From assembly GCF_005144415.1 (NCBI RefSeq), contig NZ_SWJE01000009.1:186001-250000 (forward strand): a DNA stretch of 64,000 nucleotides, read 5' to 3'. Under the pieces are notes generated by a model. It was not told the DNA's origin. It worked only from the letters and a program-made list of their open reading frames with translations, and ran no database searches. Numbering within the stretch: the stretch's first letter is position 1; each line of letters begins with the position of its first letter. This document shows positions 29,137-37,890 of this stretch, piece by piece. Source of the DNA: Trinickia terrae (lineage in GTDB: Bacteria > Pseudomonadota > Gammaproteobacteria > Burkholderiales > Burkholderiaceae). A program made the position numbers and the translations under genes.

Positions 29137-30534
29137 ATGGCACTGTTCGTTGTGCGCCATCAGCACGCTGCTGAGCGCTGCCCAGCTCAGGACCCCTATA
29201 TGGGGGCCATGCTATTGAATCACCTGAGCCGTCCAAACGTCAGACAGTACGGGGTGGAGATCCGGGGCGAGGCGGTCGTGCAGGGTGAGCACACCTTGTA
29301 TCTCATCGTGGAAGCTGATGACGAGGGCCACCTGCGCGAATTCATGAAGCCGTTTCAAGCAGTCGGCAGCCTGGACATCTATCCCGCGTCGACGTGCGCG
29401 CGCGTGGTTGCCAGCGGCGGCTGCAGTGCAGCGATGCCGGTCAGCGAGTTCGTGTCGGCGGGGGATCCCGAAGAAGCCTGCCAGAAGGCCATCGAGGCCG
29501 GTCTGATAGTCCATCGCGCGCATCCTCTCAACTGTGAGACCTCGATTCCGGCTCTGATCGGCGGCGTGGTCATGCCGAATGCGCACTTCTACGTTCGCAA
29601 TCACTTTCCGATCCCCATCCTCGACCCGGCCACCTTCCGCCTCACGGTTGGCGGCCTCGTCGAACGACCGCTTAGCCTGAGTTTGCGCGATCTCCACAAC
29701 ATGCCGTCGCAGACGCTCGTCGCCACCCTCGAGTGCGCCGGAAACGGCCGCACGAAGTTCCATCCGCCCATTGAGGGCGAGAAATGGGACCTGGGTGCCG
29801 TCAGCACAGCGGAGTGGACGGGTGTGCCGCTGGCGGAAGTCCTGGATCGGGCTGGCGTGCGGACGGGGGCGCGGGAGGTGTTGTTCCGGGGCGCAGACGG
29901 TGGCATGGTGGATGGCCACTCAGGACCGATCCGCTTCGAGCGCAGTCTCCAGCTTGGTCACGCTCGCGACCCCGATCTGCTGCTGGCCTATGCGATGAAC
30001 GGCGAGCCACTGCCCATTCAGCACGGCTACCCGGTGCGCGTTGTGGTTCCGGACTGGTACGCCGTGGCATCGGTCAAATGGTTGACCGAGATTGAGCTTG
30101 TCGACCAGCCGTTCGCCGGGCATTACCAGTCGGACAAGTATTGGTATGAATGGGAACGCGATGGCCAGGCCGTCCGCGAGCCGGTCACGCTGCAGAGGGT
30201 GCGAGCCTTGGTCACCGAGCCGGCGCCTGGCCAGGAGGTCCGGCGCGGTGAGCTGGCCATTCGCGGTGTGGCCTGGTCCGGCGCCGCTCCAATTGCGCGC
30301 GTGGAGATAAGCGTCGGCGGCGGAAACTGGCAGGAGGCCCATCTCGTTAGCGAGCGCAGGCGTCACAGCTGGCAGTGGTGGGAACTGATCAGCCGAGTCC
30401 AGGAGCCGTCTGTTGTCACCCTTCGGGCCCGGGCCACCGACCTTGCCGGTCGCACGCAGCCCGAGTGCGCTGAGTGGAACCGGCTCGGCTACGGCAACAA
30501 TGCCATCCACGAGGTGCCGGTTCGGATAGTTTGA
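29137..30534 (+). CDS. Sulfite oxidase-family molybdoenzyme with N-terminal DUF3303/DUF4242-like domain
   Basis: The protein has 465 residues. Residues 1-97 form a small ferredoxin-like domain (Phe-Val-Val-Arg-His-Gln-His ... Thr-Leu-Tyr-Leu-Ile-Val-Glu-Ala) that ends before a Cys-rich junction. From about residue 130 comes a sulfite-oxidase fold: His-Phe-Pro-Ile-Pro, Leu-Glu-Cys200-Ala-Gly-Asn-Gly-Arg supplying the molybdenum cysteine, Pro-Val-Arg-Val-Val-Val-Pro, Trp-Leu-Thr-Glu-Ile, and a C-terminal dimerisation domain (Gly-Val-Ala-Trp-Ser-Gly). No Tat or Sec signal is visible, so it is probably cytoplasmic. It stands alone with its own promoter, and no cytochrome partner is adjacent. Substrate unproven. 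Confidence 0.85.
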   Translation: MALFVVRHQHAAERCPAQDPYMGAMLLNHLSRPNVRQYGVEIRGEAVVQGEHTLYLIVEADDEGHLREFMKPFQAVGSLDIYPASTCARVVASGGCSAAMPVSEFVSAGDPEEACQKAIEAGLIVHRAHPLNCETSIPALIGGVVMPNAHFYVRNHFPIPILDPATFRLTVGGLVERPLSLSLRDLHNMPSQTLVATLECAGNGRTKFHPPIEGEKWDLGAVSTAEWTGVPLAEVLDRAGVRTGAREVLFRGADGGMVDGHSGPIRFERSLQLGHARDPDLLLAYAMNGEPLPIQHGYPVRVVVPDWYAVASVKWLTEIELVDQPFAGHYQSDKYWYEWERDGQAVREPVTLQRVRALVTEPAPGQEVRRGELAIRGVAWSGAAPIARVEISVGGGNWQEAHLVSERRRHSWQWWELISRVQEPSVVTLRARATDLAGRTQPECAEWNRLGYGNNAIHEVPVRIV

Positions 30535-30569
30535 AATGCGGATACCCGAAAATTTGAAGCGCAGCGGTC

Positions 30570-31550
30570 TCACCGCTGCTTCGACTGCTCGGCGAGAAAC
30601 TTCAGAATCACCTCGTTCACCTCGTCCGGACGCTCCTGCTGCACCCAATGACCGGCCTTCGGAACCCGATGCTTTTTCCAAAGACGAGGGACGTTGACTT
30701 CGAGCTCCTCGAAATCCTTCGACGCGATCTTCAACACCCCATCGAACTCCCCTGCGATAAAAAGCGTCGGCTGCATGATCCGAGCGCCGTCGAGAAAGCT
30801 CGTCAGCGCCCAGTTCCGGTCGATGTTTCGATACCAGTTGACGGGCCCGCTGAATCCGCTCCGCTCGAATTGGCCGACGAGATACTGAAGATCCGTTTCG
30901 GTCAGCCACGACGGAAGCTCGTCGGGCAACGCGAGGTTGTCGACGAGGCGCGTGGTCTTGTCGAAGGTGACGAAATTGCCGGGCCGCCCATTCAGGATCG
31001 CATCTCCCGACGCCGTATACAGGATGCCTAGCAGCGAGCGGCGGATGTCCTCTTCCAGTTCCCGCTCGACACGCCCCGGCTGCTGAAAATAGTCCTGATA
31101 GAAATGGCGCTCCTGTGTGATCTGCGCGAAGCGCACCGAAGGACGCACAGGCCGCCGCGGCATATAAGGCACGCTCAGCAGGCAGAGAGCAGGAAACAGG
31201 TCGGGGCGCAGCAATGCCGCGTAGGCGGCGACAGCCGCGCCCCAATCGTGTCCGATCAGAATCGCCCGCTCTTCGCCAAGCGCCTTGACGAGGCCCACCA
31301 GGTCGCCGACCAGGTTCAGGATGTCATAGGCCTCGACGGCTTGCGGCGCGTCGGTGAGCCCATAGCCGCGCTGGTCGGGCGCAACCACGCGGTAGCCCGC
31401 GGCCGCCAGCGCGTCGATCTGCGCGCGCCAGACGTACCACGACTCCGGCCAGCCGTGGCAGAGCAGCACGAGCGGGCCTGCGCCTTTTTCGACGTAGTGC
31501 ATCCGGATGCCGTTGACGTGCGCGAAGTGCTGCTGCAGGCCGTCGATCAT
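30570..31550 (-). CDS. Alpha/beta hydrolase, soluble epoxide hydrolase type
   Basis: The protein has 326 residues. The oxyanion motif is His32-Gly-Trp-Pro, the nucleophile is Asp102 in Gly-His-Asp-Trp-Gly-Ala, and His301 in Ala-Gly-His-Trp-Val is the base. Tyrosines in the cap (Asn-Trp-Tyr-Arg-Asn-Ile) fit epoxide ring polarisation. An Asp nucleophile with Trp after it distinguishes epoxide hydrolases and haloacid-type enzymes from esterases. It is the last of three minus-strand genes with a MaoC protein and an MDR oxidoreductase, separated by 39 bases, so it may open an epoxide formed in the same degradation route. Confidence 0.88.
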   Translation of the reverse strand: MIDGLQQHFAHVNGIRMHYVEKGAGPLVLLCHGWPESWYVWRAQIDALAAAGYRVVAPDQRGYGLTDAPQAVEAYDILNLVGDLVGLVKALGEERAILIGHDWGAAVAAYAALLRPDLFPALCLLSVPYMPRRPVRPSVRFAQITQERHFYQDYFQQPGRVERELEEDIRRSLLGILYTASGDAILNGRPGNFVTFDKTTRLVDNLALPDELPSWLTETDLQYLVGQFERSGFSGPVNWYRNIDRNWALTSFLDGARIMQPTLFIAGEFDGVLKIASKDFEELEVNVPRLWKKHRVPKAGHWVQQERPDEVNEVILKFLAEQSKQR

Positions 31551-31589
31551 GGAGTTGACCTCGTTTTCAAACGATGGGGATGGACGCGA

Positions 31590-32054
31590 TTATCGGACAT
31601 CGCCAAAGCAGCGCGACAGCGCTTCGGCCACGCACACCGGCTTGCTCGCGCCCTCACACTCGATCGTCGCTTCGATCTTCAACTGCACGCCGCCTTCGAT
31701 CGCATCGCAGGCGAGCAGCCTGAAATGGCCGCGCAGACGGCTGTTCACGGGCACCGGCGCGGGAAACCGCAAGCGGTCGAGACCATAGTTCACGGACATG
31801 CCGACGCCGTCGATCGCAAACGCCGAGGTCATCAGAACGGGCAGCAGCGAGAGCGTCAGGTAGCCGTGCGCGATCGTGGTCTTGAAGGGGCCTTCGGCCG
31901 CACGCTTCGCGTCGAGATGAATCCACTGATCGTCGCCCGTGGCATGCGCGAAGCCGTCGATGCGCGCCTGGTCGACCCGCACCCAGTCGCTCGTGCCGAG
32001 CATGGCGCCGACCCGTTGCGGCATCTCGGCGAGCGGATATACGGCGAGGCTCAT
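31590..32054 (-). CDS. MaoC-family (R)-specific enoyl-CoA hydratase-like protein
   Basis: The protein has 154 residues and a single hot-dog fold. Asp-Gln-Ala-Arg-Ile-Asp-Gly-Phe-Ala-x-Ala-Thr-Gly-Asp ... Gln-Trp-Ile-His is the catalytic Asp/His hydratase-2 motif, and Ala-His-Gly-Tyr-Leu-Thr-Leu-Ser-Leu-Leu follows. The start overlaps the MDR gene stop by ATGA. The longer frame upstream is only a shadow of that gene. It would hydrate or dehydrate an acyl-CoA. Confidence 0.85.
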   Translation of the reverse strand: MSLAVYPLAEMPQRVGAMLGTSDWVRVDQARIDGFAHATGDDQWIHLDAKRAAEGPFKTTIAHGYLTLSLLPVLMTSAFAIDGVGMSVNYGLDRLRFPAPVPVNSRLRGHFRLLACDAIEGGVQLKIEATIECEGASKPVCVAEALSRCFGDVR

Positions 32055-33049
32055 CGCCCGGCCTCCCGCGCCTCGCGCGGCAGCACCACCAGCTTGCCCA
32101 TCGCCTGCCGGCTCGCGAGCCGCGACATCGCCGCCGCGGCGCCTTCGAGCGGAACGCGCTCCGTCACTGCCGGCCGCAAGCGGCCGGCCAGGATCCATTC
32201 AGTCAGCTGACGCAGGTTCGCTGCGTGCTGCCGCGGCTCGCGCCGCATCGCCTCGCCCCAGAACACGCCGAGGATGATGCGTTCCTTGAGCAAGGCGAGG
32301 TTCAGCGGCGGCTTCGGAATGTCGCCCGCCGCGAATCCCACCACCAGGTAGCGGCCCCGCCATGCCGTCGCGCGCAGCGCCGGCTCCGTATAGGGGCCGC
32401 CGACCGCGTCGTAGACCACGTCGGCGCCGCGGCCGTCGGTCAGCGTCTCGACAGCGCGGCGCCAGTCCGGCTGCGTGTAGTCGACCGTTTCGTCGGCGCC
32501 GGCTTCGCGCGCCAGCCTGAGCTTGTCCGCATTCGACGCGGCGGCGATCACGCGCGCGCCCAGCACCTTCGCAATCTCGATCGCCGCGATGCCGACACCG
32601 CCCGCCGCGCCCAACACGAGCACCGTCTCGCCCGCCTGCAGCCGGGCGACCGTCTGCAACGCATGCAGCGACGTGCCGTACGCGAGCACGAACGATGCGC
32701 CGACGTCGAAGCCGAGCGGCGCCGGCCAAGGCGCGACATTCACCGCATCGACCGCGCATTGCTCGGCGAATGCGCCGGTGCCGGTCAAGGCGACGACGCG
32801 CTCACCGATACGAAAACCCTCGACGCCCTCGCCGATCGCGCTGACGGTGCCGGCCAGCTCCGCGCCCGGCACGAACGGCAGCGGCGGCTTGACCTGGTAC
32901 AGCCCCTGCACCATCAAGACATCGGGAAAGTTGATCGAGGCGGCCATCACGTCGATCAACAACTGGTCCCGCCCGGCAACCGGCGCATTCATCTCATCGA
33001 CGCGCAGGTTTTCGATCGGCCCGTAGGCGTGGCAAACAAGTGCTTTCAT
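32051..33049 (-). CDS. NADPH:quinone oxidoreductase family (MDR) protein
   Basis: The protein has 332 residues and is a zinc-free medium-chain dehydrogenase/reductase. A GroES-like N-half (Ala-Ser-Ile-Asn-Phe-Pro-Asp-Val-Leu-Met, Val-Pro-Gly-Ala-Glu-Leu-Ala-Gly) is followed by a Rossmann motif Val-Leu-Gly-Ala-Ala-Gly-Gly-Val-Gly at about residue 148. ATG 33049 follows GGAGAG; five upstream codons are not needed. It is coupled to the MaoC gene. It probably reduces an enoyl or quinone substrate. Confidence 0.88.
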   Translation of the reverse strand: MKALVCHAYGPIENLRVDEMNAPVAGRDQLLIDVMAASINFPDVLMVQGLYQVKPPLPFVPGAELAGTVSAIGEGVEGFRIGERVVALTGTGAFAEQCAVDAVNVAPWPAPLGFDVGASFVLAYGTSLHALQTVARLQAGETVLVLGAAGGVGIAAIEIAKVLGARVIAAASNADKLRLAREAGADETVDYTQPDWRRAVETLTDGRGADVVYDAVGGPYTEPALRATAWRGRYLVVGFAAGDIPKPPLNLALLKERIILGVFWGEAMRREPRQHAANLRQLTEWILAGRLRPAVTERVPLEGAAAAMSRLASRQAMGKLVVLPREAREAGR

Positions 33050-33170
33050 CGGCTCTCCATGCACAGTCGCAAACAGACCAAGCGTACTGGCGGCGCCTGT
33101 GCGGCGGGAGGTGCGTCAGAGCCGCTTTGCGGGTGAGTTTGGGACAGCGCATGCGCCGTCCGCCGCTGGA

Positions 33171-34277
33171 CTACCCGCAGCGAAAAGCAGTCGGGCTCTT
33201 GCCGGTCCAGCGCGTGAAAGCGTGCCGGAAGTTCGCGGCGTCGCTGTAGCCGAGCAGGCTCGCGATCTCTTCGTTGGTCATCCGCGTCTTGCGCAGATAC
33301 TCGATCGCGAGACGCATGCGCACTTCGGCGAGCAGGTCGCGATACGAGGTGTGTTCGCTCTCGAGCTTGCGGCGCAGCGCGCGCGGGTGCATCGACAGCC
33401 GCTCCGCCATCGCCTCCAGGCTCGGAAACTGGCCGGACTGACCGTGCAGAATCCGCCGGATGTCGGCGGCGAGGCCGCCCCCCTCGTTCACTTCGCGAAG
33501 CAGCCGCTCGCACGTTTCGCACGACATCGCGTAGGTGATCGGATCGGCGAGCGCGACGGGGTGCTCGAACCAGGCCGCGTCGTATTGCAGATCGTTGCAG
33601 GCCTGGCCGAACAGCACGGGACACTGAAACAGCTCGTCGTAGGCTTGCGCATGCGCGGGCGCGCCATACACGAAGCGCAGACGCGTGAACCTGAACGACG
33701 GGCCGCCCAGGTCCCGCGCGACCGTCAGGTGCAGCGACATCGCGAATTCGAGCGCGAAGCGGTAGACATCGTCGGCCGGGTTCGGCCAGTACCTCGGCTC
33801 GGACGTATAGGTCGCGGCCGTTTCGTCGCGCGTGTAAGTGGTGTCGCACAACGGTCCGATAACGGAGACGTAGGTGCCGGAGAGCGCCATCGTCTCGGCG
33901 AAGCTCGCGCAGCTGAGGAGCGCATAGCCGTACATGCCGTAGGCCGTGACGTGAACCCGCTGGCCGGCGCGCAGCGCGATCGCGGGATCGCGCGACAGGC
34001 GCAACGCGTTGTGCATGACCGTGGACAGCTGACGATAGGACACGCGCGTCGCGGCAGCGCCGAGCTGCGGCGCGTCGAGCTCCGTCCCGGCCAGCGCCGC
34101 CTGTGCCGGCACGCCCTGTTGGCCAAGCTCCGCGACGAGCGCGGCGATCTTGTGCGGCGGGTAGATGCGCTGCTCGAAGTCAGGAAGCCGGCGCGGCGCG
34201 CACTGAATTTCCTGTTGACGCGGCGCGCCCGCATGAGACCTGTCGATTGGCCCCGGCTCGATACAGTGGCCCTCCAT
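33171..34277 (-). CDS. AraC-family regulator with AraC-type arabinose-binding-like (PF12625) domain
   Basis: The protein has 368 residues. Residues about 40-220 are the OruR/ArgR-type N-terminal domain (Gln-Arg-Val-His-Val-Thr-Ala-Tyr-Gly-Met-Tyr-Gly-Tyr-Ala-Leu-Leu). The C-terminal 100 residues hold two HTHs (Met-Ala-Glu-Arg-Leu-Ser-Met-His-Pro-Arg-Ala-Leu-Arg-Arg-Lys-Leu; Ile-Ala-Ser-Leu-Leu-Gly-Tyr-Ser-Asp-Ala-Ala-Asn-Phe). ATG 34277 has AGGAGACAGGAGG upstream. The neighbouring reductase genes on both sides are possible targets: the minus-strand trio starts 121 bases beyond its end, and the plus-strand reductase lies divergently. Confidence 0.85.
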   Translation of the reverse strand: MEGHCIEPGPIDRSHAGAPRQQEIQCAPRRLPDFEQRIYPPHKIAALVAELGQQGVPAQAALAGTELDAPQLGAAATRVSYRQLSTVMHNALRLSRDPAIALRAGQRVHVTAYGMYGYALLSCASFAETMALSGTYVSVIGPLCDTTYTRDETAATYTSEPRYWPNPADDVYRFALEFAMSLHLTVARDLGGPSFRFTRLRFVYGAPAHAQAYDELFQCPVLFGQACNDLQYDAAWFEHPVALADPITYAMSCETCERLLREVNEGGGLAADIRRILHGQSGQFPSLEAMAERLSMHPRALRRKLESEHTSYRDLLAEVRMRLAIEYLRKTRMTNEEIASLLGYSDAANFRHAFTRWTGKSPTAFRCG

Positions 34278-34572
34278 CCTCCTGTCTCCTTCCTTCTGCG
34301 TCCGTACGTCGCGCTGCGCCACCGTGGCCGGACATCCGGCCATCCGCTCGCGGTGTGCAGCACGACGTGGCGTCGTGATTTGACTGGCTAAGCTAGCAAG
34401 GCACCTCGCCCTTGGGAATAGAGGACTTCCCCCAACTGTCCTCAAATCACACGCCGGCGGGCTTATCGCACCTTTCACCGGGCGCGGGGGCACGGAAAAT
34501 AGCTTGATTCCATGCGCCGAAGGCGGCACCTTTGCCGACTGACTGCGAACTGACCACCATGAGGAACCCGAT

Positions 34573-35634
34573 ATGACCGCCTCCGCCGCTGCCTCGATCA
34601 ACCGCCAGATCCGTCTCGCCTCGCGTCCGGCCGGGTTGCCGACGAACGAGAACTGGCGCTTGACCGAAGAGGCCGTGCCCGCTGCGAGCGAACTCGCCGA
34701 CGGCGAGCTGCTCGTCAAGACGCTCGCGCTGTCGCTGGACCCGGCGATGCGCGGCTGGATGAACGAGGGCAAGAGCTATATCCCGCCGGTGGGCATCGAC
34801 GAAGTGATGCGCGCAGGCGGCATCGGCAGGGTCGTCGCGTCGAAGCACCCGGCATTCGCCGTCGGCGACGAGGTCAGCGCGATCCTCGGTGTCCAGGAGT
34901 TCGCACGCTTCGGCGCCAACGACGCGCGGCGCGCCGCGCTCTTCAAGATCGACCGCCGGCTCGGCACGGCGACGCAATGGCTGAACGTGCTCGGCATGCC
35001 GGGCATGACGGCGTACTTCGGGCTGCTCGACGTCGGTCAGCCGAAAGCGGGCAACACCGTGGTCGTTTCCGGCGCGGCGGGCGCTGTCGGCCAGACCGTC
35101 GGCCAGCTCGCGAAAATCAAGGGGTGCCGCGTAGTCGGCATCGCGGGAGGCAAGGCGAAGTGCGACTGGGTCGTGAGCGAACTCGGCTTCGACGCCTGCA
35201 TCGACTACAAGGCCGGCCCGTCCGCCGTGCGCGATGGGCTCAAGCAATCTTGCCCGGACGGCGTGGACGTCTACTTCGACAACGTCGGCGGCGAGATTCT
35301 CGACCTCGTGCTGACGCGGCTCGCACGCGGCGCACGCATCGTCATCTGCGGCGCCATCAGCCAGTACAACAACGAGAGCGGCACCGCCGTTGCCGGCCCG
35401 AAGAACTATCTGTCGCTGCTGGTGAACCGTGCGCGGATGGAAGGCATGGTCGTATTCGACTACGCGGCGCGCTACCCGGAGGCCATCGCCGAACTCGCGG
35501 GTTACCTCGCTGACGGGCGCATGAAGTCGAAGGAGGATGTCGTCACGGGCGGTGTTTCCGTCTTCCCTGAGGCACTGCTGAAGCTGTTCTCGGGCGAGAA
35601 CTTCGGCAAGCTCGTGCTGGAGGTTGACGGCTGA
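34573..35634 (+). CDS. NADP-dependent MDR oxidoreductase (CurA/leukotriene B4 dehydrogenase-like)
   Basis: The protein has 353 residues. It is an alkenal or enone double-bond reductase of the zinc-free MDR class: Leu-Ser-Leu-Asp-Pro-Ala-Met-Arg-Gly-Trp-Met, Gly-Met-Pro-Gly-Met-Thr-Ala-Tyr-Phe-Gly-Leu, Val-Val-Ser-Gly-Ala-Ala-Gly-Ala-Val-Gly, and Val-Asp-Val-Tyr-Phe-Asp-Asn-Val-Gly-Gly are the markers. It is divergent from the AraC regulator, with 295 bases between starts and no clear promoter motif that I can defend. A role in reducing reactive enones is inferred from the family. Confidence 0.9.
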   Translation: MTASAAASINRQIRLASRPAGLPTNENWRLTEEAVPAASELADGELLVKTLALSLDPAMRGWMNEGKSYIPPVGIDEVMRAGGIGRVVASKHPAFAVGDEVSAILGVQEFARFGANDARRAALFKIDRRLGTATQWLNVLGMPGMTAYFGLLDVGQPKAGNTVVVSGAAGAVGQTVGQLAKIKGCRVVGIAGGKAKCDWVVSELGFDACIDYKAGPSAVRDGLKQSCPDGVDVYFDNVGGEILDLVLTRLARGARIVICGAISQYNNESGTAVAGPKNYLSLLVNRARMEGMVVFDYAARYPEAIAELAGYLADGRMKSKEDVVTGGVSVFPEALLKLFSGENFGKLVLEVDG

Positions 35635-35650
35635 CGGGCCGATGCGTGAG

Positions 35651-35680
35651 GGCATGCGCTGATCCGGGCCAGGCATGCGC
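35651..35680 (+). repeat. Direct repeats upstream of the sigma-54 activator promoter
   Basis: GGCATGCGC occurs at 35651-35659 and 35672-35680, 21 bases apart, so on the same face of the helix. A dyad AGACTG-TT-CAGTCT follows at 35688-35701, directly before the -24 element. These are candidate regulator sites. Confidence 0.4.
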
Positions 35681-35707
35681 AAAATAGAGACTGTTCAGTC
35701 TGCATGT

Positions 35708-35721
35708 GGCCCGGAACTTGC
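35708..35721 (+). promoter_or_regulatory. Sigma-54 promoter of the activator gene
   Basis: TGGCCCGGAACTTGCTC contains GG (35708-35709), ten bases, and GC (35720-35721), a close match to TGGCAC-N5-TTGC. It lies 56 bases before the start at 35777. Confidence 0.65.
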
Positions 35722-35776
35722 TCTTTCCTGGCGCGAGATTCCGGCGATTCGACCGGAACCCTGCTAGGAGGAGACA

Positions 35777-37762
35777 ATGCCAGACCCCACCCCTCAGGCG
35801 GCGGCGCCTTCGCGACGCCCGGAAGCCGCCTGGCTCGCGCCATCGATTCAAAAGGCGCATGAGCGCTCGCAGACCTTCGGCCTCGACACGAGCATGCGGC
35901 CGGATTACGACGTGCTATCCGCCGCGGAGCTCGCTCTCAAGCTCGAGCAAAGCCGCGTGCTTTGCACGCATGCCCTGCCCGTCATGGAGACCCTGCACGA
36001 GCAGATCGTCAACACGCAAAGCATGATCGTGCTGACCAACGCGGACGGGCTGGTCCTGCATTCGATCGGCGACGACGACTTCCTGCAGCGTGCGGAGAAA
36101 GTCGCCCTGCGTCCCGGCGCGAACTGGGCGGAAGAGCGGCAAGGCACCAATGCGATCGGCACTGCGATCGCCGAGCTGTCGCCGACGGTCGTCCATGGAG
36201 CGCAGCACTATCTCGCCGCGAACCGCTTCTTGACCTGCTCCAGCGTGCCGATACTCGACCCGTACGGCGATCTGACCGGCGTGCTCGACGTCACCGGGGA
36301 TCACCGCAGCTACCATCGTCACACGATGGCGCTCGCGAGGATGTCGGTCCAGATGATCGAGAATCACCTGTTCTCCAGCGCGTTTCGCGGCACGTTGCAG
36401 ATCGCTTTCCACGGCCGCCCCGAATTTCTCGGCACGCTGATGGAAGGCATCGCGGCGTTCACCTGCGACGGGCGCTTCCTGTCGGCGAATCGCAGCGCCC
36501 AATTCCAGCTGGGCCTGCCGCTCGCCGCGCTGCGCGCGCATACGCTGTCGTCGCTGTTCGGGCTCACCAGCCCTCAATTGGTCGATCGCCTGCGCTCGAG
36601 CAGCGATCAGCCGCTTTCGCTCGCGTTGAGCAACGGCACCGTGGTCTGCGCGAACGTCGAATTCAGGCGCCCTGCGCTTGCCGAAGACGTCGGGCAGCGG
36701 CAGGCGGCGCGCGGCGATGACCATCCCGCGCCGCGCAACGACGCGGGACGCTCCATCCTTGCCTCCAATCCGATGTCGAGGCTGAGCTACCTCGACACCG
36801 GCGACCCGCAGGTCGCCGCCGTCATCGGCAAGGTCCGCAAGGTGATCGGCAAGGACATCCCCATTCTCATCACAGGCGAAACCGGCACCGGCAAGGAGTT
36901 GCTGGCCCAAGCCATTCACAACGATTCGCCGCGCCGCTCGGCCCCGTTCGTCGCGGTCAATTGCGCATCGATTCCCGAGACGTTGATCGAGTCCGAGCTG
37001 TTCGGCTATGAGGAAGGCGCGTTTACGGGCGCAAGACGCAAGGGCGCGATCGGGAAACTGCTGCAGGCGAACGGCGGCACGTTGTTTCTCGACGAGATCG
37101 GCGACATGCCCTACCCGCTCCAGGTCCGGCTGCTGCGCGTACTGCAAGAGCGGCTCGTCAACCCGCTCGGCTCGACGAAGTCGATTCCGATCGACGTCGC
37201 CATCATCTGCGCGACCCATCGCGACCTGCGCGGGATGATTGCGCAAAACCGCTTCCGCGAGGACCTGTACTACCGGTTGAACGGCCTGGTGGTGAAGCTG
37301 CCGCCGCTGCGCGAGCGGACCGATCTCGCCGCGGTCGTTCCGAAGCTGCTGCATGGCGAGCCGGTCAATCGCGAAGCCGGCCGGCGGCTCTCCGTCGCCG
37401 ACGATGTCATGGGACTGTTCGAGCGCTGCGCATGGCCGGGCAACTTCCGCCAGCTCGGCAATTTGCTGCGGACCGCGGCGGCCATGGTCGACGCGGACGG
37501 TGAGATCCGGCGCGAGCATTTGCCCGACGATTTCTTCGACGACTTGCGGCTGACGGCTGCGGCGCCCGGCGCTGCGGATGCGTCCACCGCGATGCCGGGT
37601 GCGCGCTTGCAGGACGTCGCGGCTTCCGCTATTGCATCGGCCATCGCGCAGCACGGCGGCAACGTGTCGGCCGCCGCGCGTGCGCTCGGCGTTTCGCGCA
37701 ACACGATCTACCGGAAAATGCAGCCCGCGCCGCGTGAGAGCGATCTTCCGGATGGTGGCTAG
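35777..37762 (+). CDS. Sigma-54-dependent transcriptional activator, AcoR-like
   Basis: The protein has 661 residues. Residues about 60-230 form a GAF-type sensor (Val-Val-His-Gly-Ala-Gln-His-Tyr, Thr-Cys-Ser-Ser-Val-Pro-Ile-Leu-Asp). The AAA+ domain follows, with Walker A Gly367-Glu-Thr-Gly-Thr-Gly-Lys, the sigma-54-contacting loop Gly414-Ala-Phe-Thr-Gly-Ala419, and Walker B Leu-Phe-Leu-Asp-Glu-Ile-Gly-Asp. A Fis HTH ends the protein (Asn-Val-Ser-Ala-Ala-Ala-Arg-Ala-Leu-Gly-Val-Ser-Arg-Asn-Thr). AcoR-like proteins sense acetoin, alcohols or aldehydes. Four sigma-54 promoters in the following PQQ-dehydrogenase block make it the likely activator of that regulon, and it has such a promoter itself. 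Confidence 0.92.
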   Translation: MPDPTPQAAAPSRRPEAAWLAPSIQKAHERSQTFGLDTSMRPDYDVLSAAELALKLEQSRVLCTHALPVMETLHEQIVNTQSMIVLTNADGLVLHSIGDDDFLQRAEKVALRPGANWAEERQGTNAIGTAIAELSPTVVHGAQHYLAANRFLTCSSVPILDPYGDLTGVLDVTGDHRSYHRHTMALARMSVQMIENHLFSSAFRGTLQIAFHGRPEFLGTLMEGIAAFTCDGRFLSANRSAQFQLGLPLAALRAHTLSSLFGLTSPQLVDRLRSSSDQPLSLALSNGTVVCANVEFRRPALAEDVGQRQAARGDDHPAPRNDAGRSILASNPMSRLSYLDTGDPQVAAVIGKVRKVIGKDIPILITGETGTGKELLAQAIHNDSPRRSAPFVAVNCASIPETLIESELFGYEEGAFTGARRKGAIGKLLQANGGTLFLDEIGDMPYPLQVRLLRVLQERLVNPLGSTKSIPIDVAIICATHRDLRGMIAQNRFREDLYYRLNGLVVKLPPLRERTDLAAVVPKLLHGEPVNREAGRRLSVADDVMGLFERCAWPGNFRQLGNLLRTAAAMVDADGEIRREHLPDDFFDDLRLTAAAPGAADASTAMPGARLQDVAASAIASAIAQHGGNVSAAARALGVSRNTIYRKMQPAPRESDLPDGG

Positions 37763-37777
37763 ACAGGTGTCTCACTG

Positions 37778-37817
37778 GTGTTGCGAAACGCAACACCAGT
37801 GCGCCGAAATGGAACAG
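37778..37817. promoter_or_regulatory. Tandem activator-binding-site candidates without an obvious promoter
   Basis: GTGTTGCGAAACGCAACAC (37778-37796), the core of a perfect 12-bp dyad (37774-37800), and the weaker GTGCGCCGAAATGGAACAG (37799-37817) are 21 bases apart. They match elements upstream of pqqA and tonB. They lie between two convergent gene ends, so the dyad could also serve as a transcription terminator, though it has no T-tract. Confidence 0.45.
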
Positions 37818-37890
37818 TGTCCACTTGGCTCGCAGCCAACTTCACACACCCCGCGAATTCGTACGATTACTGGGTCAGCCACGATCGGCC

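Noticed and set aside
37774-37800. Perfect dyad read simply as a rho-independent terminator
   Set aside because: There is no T-tract on either side and the sequence matches the elements of two other control regions, so a terminator is only an alternative.
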